Below are positions 5,614-10,620 of a stretch of 10,620 bases of DNA, one piece after another (the first letter of the stretch is position 1; the number at the start of each line of letters is the position of its first letter). Source of the stretch: JAUVAV01 sp965371665 (GTDB taxonomy: Bacteria; Oederibacteriota; JAAXVQ01; JAUVAV01). The stretch is taken from the NCBI GenBank assembly GCA_965371665.1, contig CBDUZI010000102.1:1-10620 (forward strand). The letters run 5' to 3'. The position numbers and the translations under genes were made by a program. Under the pieces are notes generated by a model. That model was not told where the DNA came from, searched no databases, and worked only from the letters and a program-made list of their open reading frames with translations.

Positions 5614-7978
5614 GACATCCATTAAAAGAAAATTCGCCTGCTTATTAACAGGAATAATCTGTTGTGGGTTATCATACCAGCAGGCATATGCCATGCCGAA
5701 TATTGTTCATCAACCTTCGCTGGAGGCCATGCAAGGCAGGGCTCTCTCCATTAATGCCACCATAACGGATCCCGGTTCATCCCTTATTCAGGTCAGGCTC
5801 TTTTTTAGAATCAGCGGAACTTTGGGATACCGTGTTCAGGTTATGACAGCGGCGGGATACAATTATAAAGGACAGATTCCGGGTGCGATTGTTTTAAGTA
5901 GGGGTGTACAGTATTACATTGAAGCCCGCAATCAAGCCGGCGAGATCAGGACCTCTCCGGTCTTGAATGCGGCCCATGCGCCCCATCATGTAGTAGTCCG
6001 CAAAGCTGCCAGTGCTCCGGTAGTCCGCCTGCTGGCGCCGGAGGAGGGCGCTTTGCTTACGCCCCAAGAGGCAGTAATGGTAGTAGCGATAGATGCGGGG
6101 CGCAGCCGTCCGGACCTATCGACTTTAAAAGTGATATTAGACGGTCAGGATGTAACTAATCAGGCCCGGATTTCAGAAACCATGATTTCTTTCGTCCCGC
6201 CTAAGGATCTGAGCGAGGGTGAGCATAAGTTGCAAGTAAAAGTACGCAATCTTGACGGCGTAGAGGCCGAAGCGGCTGCCTGGTCTTTTATTGTCAGCCG
6301 GTCCGGGAAACCGGAAGTACGCGCCGAAAAGCCGAAGGAAGAGCTTGCCAAGGCTCCGCGACAATTTTCCGGCGGTCTTGGGACAGAGGTTCAGTACGCT
6401 GCCTTAACCCGTGAACCCGGAAGCACGCGTTATCTCAGCCGGCCTGCGGGATGGTTGAATCGCCTGAACCTGAATTGGGCCGGAAAAGCGGGAGAACTCG
6501 ATATATTGGGAGCGGTTTTCCTGACTGATGAGGAAACACCTGGGCAGCAGCCGGTAAACCGTTTCCGCCTGGAAATTTTCGATAAGTCTTTTAATTTCAC
6601 AGCCGGTGATATTTACCCGGTTTTTTCGGATTACTCCATAAGTAATATTTTTTTGCGCGGAGGGAGTCTAGCCTTGACTTCCGGCCGTACGGATAAAGCG
6701 TATTCAAAGTTTCAAGCCCTGGGAGGAATGACCCGCATTCCCATTGAAGGCCGTTCTGATGCAGGTGGCACGTTCGAGCAGTGGCTCTGGGGAACTCAAT
6801 GGTTTTATAATTTTCTGCCGGGCACCGGATTTTCACTTAATTTCAGTACGATTAATGATTATGCCAATTCCATAGATGAAGACGGCGGCAGTCTTCCTGC
6901 CAATAATCATGTGGCGACTTCTGAGGGACGTGTGAAAATCAACTTGGCGCCCAGGTTCTCAAGCACTTTTTACGGTGAATACGGCTTGAGTTATTATGAT
7001 GAATCCCAGAACCTGCTTTCGCTTTCATTAGGAGATGCCTTTCGGGGAGGTACGCGCTGGGAATGGGGAAATAGAAATTCAATGGATATCCAGTACCGGC
7101 ATACCGGAGCCAATTACGTCTCTTTGGCCAATGATTGGTTAATCGGGGATTGGGAAGGCCTGGCTGGGGACGCCCAGGTTTATCTGCTGGATGATACCCT
7201 GGCCCTGCTGGCGAATGCGGAAATATGGAGCGATAACCTGGACGGACAGAAAACCCAGACATATTTGGATGCAGCCGGAACCTCGGTTACGGCGGGAACC
7301 ACCCGAACAACGTATTTTTCCGGGATGATTAATTATGCTGTTTCCAATTTAATTCCAAATCTGTCGGCCGGGTATTCCTTTAATAGCCAGCAGGACGATT
7401 CTCAGCCCTGCAGTGTTATTAATAATCAGACCAGTGTGTTTAATCTGGGAGCCGGCATACAGCTCCCCCTGGCTACGAATCAAGTTTTAACTAATATTAG
7501 TTTATCGCAAACCCAGTACCGGGATTTAGCCCAGGATAAGCTTTCAGCGGATATGGACTTCTTATCCTTCCAGTGCTCGCTGATATATTTACGCGGCCGG
7601 GATTGGTCATTTACCGGCGGATATGGTCTGACCCGGAATATGGGGGATTATACCGGTGTTACGCTTACCGCAGTATCCACCTCGCCCCTGGTTGAAAAGC
7701 AGACAATTGACTACCATTCGACTAATCTACAGGCGAATTGGAAAGCCTGGCCCGGGAAACTCGATCTGGGACTTGGTTGGGAGAACTTAAGCGGCCAGGA
7801 TGATGCGGACTTGGTGGAAAATAATTTATCGACTATCAGCCTAAGCAGCACGTATTATTTTACTCCTGCCCAGTCCTTGTCCCTGAACTTTATGAATATA
7901 GCGTATTCCGACCGCATATCCGAAATAAACAGTTACGGTGAGTTTGTGACCAATCTTCGTTACGGGCTGAATTTTTAA
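5600..7978 (+). CDS. Putative outer-membrane beta-barrel protein with two N-terminal Ig-like domains
   Basis: 792 aa. Residues 1-31 are a signal peptide (basic KRNRTSIKRK, hydrophobic core, ending AYA). Residues ~33-133 form a first Ig-like domain (INATITDPGSSLIQVRLFFR, YYIEARNQAGEIRTSP). Residues ~140-232 form a second (VRLLAPEEGALLTP, LKVILDGQDVT, SEGEHKLQVKVRNLDG). A Lys/Glu/Pro linker (~233-254) leads to ~540 residues of amphipathic alternating strands rich in Tyr, Trp, Ser and Asn, ending NLRYGLNF. A C-terminal Phe preceded by alternating hydrophobics is the usual BAM-recognition signature. No TonB box or plug domain is evident, so it is probably not a TonB receptor despite the FecR neighbour. 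ATG 5600 overlaps the FecR gene by 14 bp and lacks a clear Shine-Dalgarno, so translation is likely coupled. The transported substrate, if any, is unknown. Confidence 0.82.
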   Translation: MKRNRTSIKRKFACLLTGIICCGLSYQQAYAMPNIVHQPSLEAMQGRALSINATITDPGSSLIQVRLFFRISGTLGYRVQVMTAAGYNYKGQIPGAIVLSRGVQYYIEARNQAGEIRTSPVLNAAHAPHHVVVRKAASAPVVRLLAPEEGALLTPQEAVMVVAIDAGRSRPDLSTLKVILDGQDVTNQARISETMISFVPPKDLSEGEHKLQVKVRNLDGVEAEAAAWSFIVSRSGKPEVRAEKPKEELAKAPRQFSGGLGTEVQYAALTREPGSTRYLSRPAGWLNRLNLNWAGKAGELDILGAVFLTDEETPGQQPVNRFRLEIFDKSFNFTAGDIYPVFSDYSISNIFLRGGSLALTSGRTDKAYSKFQALGGMTRIPIEGRSDAGGTFEQWLWGTQWFYNFLPGTGFSLNFSTINDYANSIDEDGGSLPANNHVATSEGRVKINLAPRFSSTFYGEYGLSYYDESQNLLSLSLGDAFRGGTRWEWGNRNSMDIQYRHTGANYVSLANDWLIGDWEGLAGDAQVYLLDDTLALLANAEIWSDNLDGQKTQTYLDAAGTSVTAGTTRTTYFSGMINYAVSNLIPNLSAGYSFNSQQDDSQPCSVINNQTSVFNLGAGIQLPLATNQVLTNISLSQTQYRDLAQDKLSADMDFLSFQCSLIYLRGRDWSFTGGYGLTRNMGDYTGVTLTAVSTSPLVEKQTIDYHSTNLQANWKAWPGKLDLGLGWENLSGQDDADLVENNLSTISLSSTYYFTPAQSLSLNFMNIAYSDRISEINSYGEFVTNLRYGLNF

Positions 7979-7981
7979 ACT

Positions 7982-8332
7982 ATGAACAGGGATACATCAT
8001 GCCTGTTTTGCCGTATAGTGGCCGGGGAGATTCCCTGCCGCAAGTTATTCGAGGATGATCAGATCCTGGCGTTTGAGGATATCAATCCCCAAGCGCCTTT
8101 TCATGCCTTGATTGTTCCCAAGGAGCATTTTCCTACCATAGCTGATATTCCGGCTGAGAGCGAGTTTTTAATCAGCCGGATGATCGGTGCCGCTAATAAG
8201 CTTGCCAAGGAAAATCGGTTGGATTCAGGTTATCGGCTGGTGATTAATTGCCGCGCGGATGCCGGCCAGGAAGTATATCATGTACATCTTCATCTTTTAG
8301 GCGGACGAAAATTCCATTGGCCTCCGGGGTAG
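7982..8332 (+). CDS. HIT-family (HinT-like) nucleotide hydrolase
   Basis: 116 aa, full length for HinT/PKCI-type proteins. It shows the N-terminal CLFCRIVAGEIP, DINPQAPFHALIVPKEHF, and the histidine triad HVHLHLL (H100, H102, H104) within GQEVYHVHLHLLGGR, then WPPG at the C-terminus. In the family, the central triad His attacks the phosphorus of AMP-lysine or aminoacyl-adenylate-type phosphoramidates. C7 and C10 of the CxxC could bind zinc together with His residues, as in some bacterial members. It is cytoplasmic, with no signal peptide. The ATG lies 3 bp after the stop of the barrel gene and has no visible Shine-Dalgarno, so expression probably depends on coupling to the envelope operon. 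No functional link to the barrel protein is known. Confidence 0.95.
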   Translation: MNRDTSCLFCRIVAGEIPCRKLFEDDQILAFEDINPQAPFHALIVPKEHFPTIADIPAESEFLISRMIGAANKLAKENRLDSGYRLVINCRADAGQEVYHVHLHLLGGRKFHWPPG

Positions 8333-8380
8333 GCGCTAGCGACAGGATGACAATATTATTTTGATGTGTCAAGCAGGATG

Positions 8381-8396
8381 ATGTTTTGGAAAACAT
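8381..8396. repeat. Short inverted repeat ATGTTTT-GG-AAAACAT
   Basis: Perfect 7-bp arms lie around GG, 49 bp after the HIT stop codon. The sequence is A/T-rich with no following T-run. It could be a protein-binding palindrome or chance. Confidence 0.35.
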
Positions 8397-8414
8397 ATAA
8401 AATGATATTGTTTT

Positions 8415-8442
8415 GTAGAGACGCAAAATTTTGCGTCTCTAC
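8415..8442. repeat. Perfect 28-bp palindrome (GTAGAGACGCAAAA and its complement)
   Basis: The 14-base arm GTAGAGACGCAAAA is followed at once by its exact reverse complement with no spacer. From memory, the motif is a widespread dispersed repeat in cyanobacterial and uncultured genomes. There is no T-run downstream, so a terminator role is doubtful. Confidence 0.8.
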
Positions 8443-8500
8443 TACGCTTGGGATAGGCCGGAAGCCAGCGAGTTTATCCGTAAAAATAATGTTTTTCTGG

Positions 8501-8525
8501 ACCCCGGCTAAAAGCATGCCGGGGT
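8501..8525. repeat. Inverted repeat ACCCCGGC / GCCGGGGT
   Basis: Eight-base perfect arms (8501-8508 and 8518-8525) flank a 9-nt loop. CTGG precedes and GACA follows, matching the common 'CTGGAtcCCGGC...GCCGGGatGACA' type of dispersed intergenic repeat. It could also form a stem in mRNA but lacks a T-run. Confidence 0.6.
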
Positions 8526-8558
8526 GACATATTAATAGAATTTCTGAGACACAACACT

Positions 8559-8722
8559 AGGAGTCTGTCGGACTTAGGCATTCTCCCCCTTTTGTAAAGG
8601 GGGCAGGGGGATTTAATCAATAAAACGCCCGCTTTCATATGCAAAATCCCCCTCAATCCCCCTTTTTCAAAGGGGGAAGAGTGCTCAAAATCCGATTTTG
8701 TGCCTAAGTCCGACAGGCTCCT
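8559..8722. mobile_element. MITE-like element, copy 1 (complete, 164 bp)
   Basis: The terminal inverted repeats are 8559-8580 (AGGAGTCTGTCGGACTTAGG plus CA) and 8701-8722, with one mismatch in 22 bp. The flanking ct...ag extends the match to 24 bp. Inside are two G/C stems, CCCCCTTTTGTAAAGGGGG (8585-8603) and CCCCCTTTTTCAAAGGGGG (8658-8676), and a CAAAATC/GATTTTG stem (8686-8700). The two halves also pair with each other, so the whole element is an imperfect palindrome. There is no transposase. If the ends are GGAG...CTCC, the flanks are TA on both sides (8558-8559 and 8722-8723), as with IS630/Tc1-type insertion; a CTAG duplication (8557-8560 and 8721-8724) fits equally. An inverted copy lies at 10485. 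Confidence 0.82.
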
Positions 8723-8724
8723 AG

Positions 8725-9100
8725 AAGTCAGACACAGAGTGAAATTAAAATCATACCGAGCAACATAATGCCTGCCTAATTATTTATGCAAAACGAAAAA
8801 GGTTGACAGCCCATTTAATTGTGCGGTACAGTTGTTTTTTCAATATAGGCGTTTATTCCTTGATCTTCAGCAACCCCAAGCCTGGAGAAAGCAGATGGGT
8901 CACGCACAGCTTTGCCCTATAACCACAAAGATTCATCCAGCCAATACCGGCAAATCATGTTATATCAAAAAACACACCTTTCCATTATATCAAATTCATA
9001 AAAGACCGAGACACACGATCGCTAACGAAATGAGCCGGGTGGTAACTTGAGTTGCTTGTATAAAGAAAGACCTAAGGCTGACAAGAAAGCTTTAATATGT
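8725..9100. other. Intergenic stretch without a convincing gene
   Basis: A 72-codon + frame at 8832-9050 starts at TTG, lacks a Shine-Dalgarno and has no recognisable content, so I do not call it. A weak promoter candidate sits at 8803-8832. The stretch 9020-9100 (gccgggtggtaacttgag...cctaaggctgacaag) leads into the first hairpin and could be the decayed 3' end of a mobile element. I cannot show that from this window. Confidence 0.5.
8803..8832 (+). promoter_or_regulatory. Possible promoter TTGACA-18-TACAGT
   Basis: A perfect -35 box (8803-8808) is followed after 18 bp by TACAGT (8827-8832), which matches 4 of 6 -10 bases. No gene begins nearby. If active, it would make a leader of over 450 nt through the paired hairpins to the ATPase gene, or a small RNA. 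Confidence 0.3.
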
Positions 9101-9112
9101 TAACCGCGAATT

Positions 9113-9132
9113 CCCCGGCTTTCAAGCCGGGG
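9113..9132 (+). repeat. G/C hairpin CCCCGGCT-TTCA-AGCCGGGG
   Basis: Perfect 8-bp arms surround a TTCA loop, preceded by GCGAATT and followed by ATGAAGCGGG. Hairpins of this make-up (GAATYCCCCGG...CCGGGGATGAAG) are typical of IS200/IS605-type right ends and the 3' portion of TnpB guide RNAs. No TnpB gene is present in the window, so this would be a remnant at most. Confidence 0.5.
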
Positions 9133-9173
9133 ATGAAGCGGGATAGTAATAATGGTTTTCTACAGATCATATC

Positions 9174-9206
9174 CAATTCCCCCGCTCGAAAGAAGCGGGG
9201 AAATTG
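9174..9206 (+). repeat. Second G/C hairpin related to the one at 9113-9132
   Basis: Thirteen-base arms CAATTCCCCCGCT and AGCGGGGAAATTG, with one mismatch, enclose the loop CGAAAGA. Its 5' arm resembles the first hairpin's GAATTCCCCGGCT, and both are followed by an A/T-rich stretch ending TAGTAATA or AAGTAATA. The pair may be a diverged tandem duplication. It lies ~105 bp upstream of the ATPase start. Confidence 0.55.
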
Positions 9207-9254
9207 AATAAGTAATATGTCACCGCAGGGATATCGGTCGGGCATAAAATTAAA

Positions 9255-9283
9255 TTACCGTTACCTTGAAAAATGAGTATAAT
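9255..9283 (+). promoter_or_regulatory. Promoter of the DUF4143 ATPase gene
   Basis: A perfect -10 box TATAAT (9278-9283) lies 17 bp after a weak -35 TTACCG (9255-9260). Transcription would begin near 9290, about 20 nt before the ATG at 9312. The -10 box overlaps the first codons of the longer reading frame from ATG 9273, which argues against that upstream start. Confidence 0.55.
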
Positions 9284-9296
9284 GCATTCAAATTTC

Positions 9297-9304
9297 AAGG
9301 AGGG
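9297..9304 (+). promoter_or_regulatory. Shine-Dalgarno fixing the ATPase start at 9312
   Basis: AAGGAGGG sits seven bases before ATG 9312. The alternative ATGs at 9273 and 9282 have no such site and would add residues before the family's usual N-terminus. Confidence 0.8.
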
Positions 9305-9311
9305 AAAAAGC

Positions 9312-10481
9312 ATGATTAAGCGTTTAGAATTACTTCAAAAAATCAGAACAGGCTTGCGGCGTAGTCGGGTTACGGCGCTATTGGGTCCCCGGCAATGCGG
9401 GAAAACCACACTGGCAAAAAAAATACAGGCTGAAAAGACCGGGCATTATTTTGACCTGGAAAATCCTTTGGATGAAACGCGCCTGGAAAATCCGCAACTC
9501 GTGCTGAACAAGCTGAAGGGGCTTGTCATCATAGACGAAGTGCAGCGAAATCCCGGACTTTTTTCATTGTTGAAAACACTGGCCGACCGCAAACCACTGC
9601 CGGCCAGGTTTCTTATTTTGGGAAGCGCCTCCCCGGAGTTAATCCGGCATTCATCCGAGTCCCTGGCCGGACGGGTGGAGTATGTTGAAATGGAGGGGTT
9701 TGACCTTTCGGAAATCGGTTTCCGGCAGCAGGAAAAATTGTGGCTGCGCGGAGGATTTCCGCTTTCCTTTCTGGCCAAAAGCAATGGGGACAGCGTTGCC
9801 TGGAGGGAAAATTTCATACGAACCTTTTTGGAAGGAGATTTGCCCCAAATGGGATTTAACCTGCCGGCAGCTCTTTTGCGCCGTTTTTGGACCATGCTGG
9901 CCCATTGTCACGGCCAGGTATGGAATGGATCCGAAATCGGCACATCCATAGGAAGCTCGCATACCACGGTTCGGCGGTATTTGGATTTGTTAAGCCAGGC
10001 ACTCGTGATACGCCAATTGCCGCCCTGGCACGTAAATGTGAAAAAAAGAGTGGTCAAATCACCAAAAATCTATATCCGCGATTCGGGCTTGATGCACAGT
10101 CTTTTACGTCTGGACGATCTGGAAATGCTTCAAAACCATCCCAAACTCGGTGCTTCCTGGGAAGGTTTTGCACTCGGGCAAATACTAAGCCGCTTCGGGG
10201 AACGGGATGCGTATTTTTGGGCAACCCACGCGGGCGCGGAACTGGATCTTATGCTGCTGCGCAAAGGAAAACGCTGGGGTTTTGAATTCAAATACGCGGA
10301 TGCACCCGGATTGACAAAATCCATGAAAATAGCGCTGGAAGATCTGAAACTGGAAAAACTATGGGTCATTTATCCCGGGACAACAAACTATCCGGTTCAT
10401 AAAAAAATAGAAGTAATCGGATTAAAAAACATAGCCGCAATAAAAATTGACAAAATTATTTCACCCCGGCTCACAAAATGA
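9312..10481 (+). CDS. AAA-type ATPase with C-terminal DUF4143 (PD-(D/E)XK-like) domain
   Basis: 389 aa, the usual length of this family. The N-terminal ATPase has Walker A GPRQCGKTT (25-33), Walker B LVIIDEVQ (71-78) and a sensor-1-like LILGSAS (101-107). A winged-helix-like middle (~205-250, SEIGTSIGSSHTTVRRYLDL) is followed by YIRDSGLMHSLL and WEGFALGQIL, typical of DUF4143. The C-terminal part carries a PD-(D/E)XK-like pattern, ELD (D312) ... FEFK (E325, K327), so the core acidic and Lys residues are present. The family is common and often multi-copy in anaerobes and candidate phyla; its role is not settled, with links suggested to defence, mobile DNA or toxin-antitoxin-like functions. It is monocistronic with its own promoter. 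Inverted copies of one MITE-like element lie on both sides, the downstream copy starting 3 bp after the stop. The gene appears intact. Confidence 0.9.
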   Translation: MIKRLELLQKIRTGLRRSRVTALLGPRQCGKTTLAKKIQAEKTGHYFDLENPLDETRLENPQLVLNKLKGLVIIDEVQRNPGLFSLLKTLADRKPLPARFLILGSASPELIRHSSESLAGRVEYVEMEGFDLSEIGFRQQEKLWLRGGFPLSFLAKSNGDSVAWRENFIRTFLEGDLPQMGFNLPAALLRRFWTMLAHCHGQVWNGSEIGTSIGSSHTTVRRYLDLLSQALVIRQLPPWHVNVKKRVVKSPKIYIRDSGLMHSLLRLDDLEMLQNHPKLGASWEGFALGQILSRFGERDAYFWATHAGAELDLMLLRKGKRWGFEFKYADAPGLTKSMKIALEDLKLEKLWVIYPGTTNYPVHKKIEVIGLKNIAAIKIDKIISPRLTK

Positions 10482-10484
10482 GCC

Positions 10485-10620
10485 AGGAGCCTGTCGGACT
10501 TAGGCACAAAATCGGATTTTGAGCACTCTTCCCCCTTTGAAAAAGGGGGATTGAGGGGGATTTTACATAGGAAAGCGGGCGTTTTGTTGATTAAATCCCC
10601 CCTGCCCCCTTTACAAAAGG
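10485..10620. mobile_element. MITE-like element, copy 2 (inverted, cut by window end)
   Basis: It begins AGGAGCCTGTCGGACTTAGG and matches the reverse complement of 8559-8722. The first 80 bp are identical. The visible 136 bp differ by three substitutions and one extra C, about 97% identity. The stem CCCCCTTTGAAAAAGGGGG is at 10531-10549. The other terminal repeat is expected near 10649, outside the window. It starts 3 bp after the ATPase stop codon. The base pair before it is CA, not TA, so its target duplication cannot be judged here. Confidence 0.85.

Noticed and set aside
4891..7978. FecR plus large outer-membrane barrel as an iron-siderophore uptake system
   Set aside because: There is no FecI sigma factor, TonB box or plug domain, and FecR has a cleavable-looking signal peptide in place of a cytoplasmic regulatory domain.
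8474..8656. 60-aa minus-strand frame (SPCPLYKRG type)
   Set aside because: It is read from the MITE-like element's C/G stems, a common spurious ORF.
8898..8909. GGTCACGCACAG, similar to the 5' end of a c-di-GMP-I riboswitch
   Set aside because: The following GAAA tetraloop, the GGGACGCAAAGCC core and the receptor stem are all missing, so the match is probably chance.
8832..9050. 72-aa + frame MFFQYRRLFLD...
   Set aside because: It has a TTG start, no Shine-Dalgarno, no recognisable domain and unremarkable composition. It may be part of an element relic but is not supported as a gene.
10531..10549. MITE stem after the ATPase as an intrinsic terminator
   Set aside because: The stem is strong but GATT, not a T-run, follows it on the + strand. 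Some termination is possible but the sequence does not show it.

Overview
The window looks like chromosomal DNA from an uncultured, diderm (Gram-negative-type) bacterium. Seen directly: a PorV-like beta-barrel fused to an OmpA peptidoglycan-binding domain, a second large protein with the look of an outer-membrane barrel, several Sec signal peptides, and a very long Thr/Pro-alternating tract ending in a FlgD/T9SS-type C-terminal domain. From general knowledge, that combination, with intergenic spaces full of short palindromic repeats, is common in candidate phyla such as Goldbacteria, Firestonebacteria, Omnitrophota and Elusimicrobiota. The lineage is inference and is not proved by the window.

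Region 1 (1-2931): the 3' end of a surface or secreted T/P-repeat protein, followed 22 bp later by a PorV-like/OmpA fusion. In Bacteroidota, PorV recognises and shuttles type IX secretion cargo carrying C-terminal sorting domains, so a cargo-like C-terminus next to a PorV-like barrel is suggestive. Region 2 (2932-3853): a convincing sigma70-like promoter, a small membrane protein with an HGSGHFYAG motif, and a 278-bp gap holding two dispersed palindromic repeats. Region 3 (3854-8332): a tight four-gene operon with junctions of +14, -14 and +3 bp. It encodes an exported Fn3-like protein, a FecR-domain periplasmic protein, a 792-aa Ig-like plus putative barrel protein, and a HinT-like HIT nucleotide hydrolase. 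The first three plausibly form one envelope module; the HIT protein is probably a housekeeping passenger.

Region 4 (8333-10620): about 980 bp without a convincing gene but dense in palindromes, then an ATPase of the AAA + DUF4143 type with its own promoter and Shine-Dalgarno. A 164-bp MITE-like element with near-perfect terminal inverted repeats lies at 8559-8722. A second copy, inverted and about 97% identical over the visible part, begins 3 bp after the ATPase stop codon and runs off the window. The ATPase and about 0.6 kb of structured leader DNA are therefore bracketed by inverted copies of one element, a composite-transposon-like arrangement and the most unusual structure here. Two related hairpins at 9113-9132 and 9174-9206 inside the bracket may be remnants of an IS200/IS605-type end, though this is tentative.

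All genes lie on the + strand. I see no rRNA, tRNA, CRISPR array or intact transposase gene.
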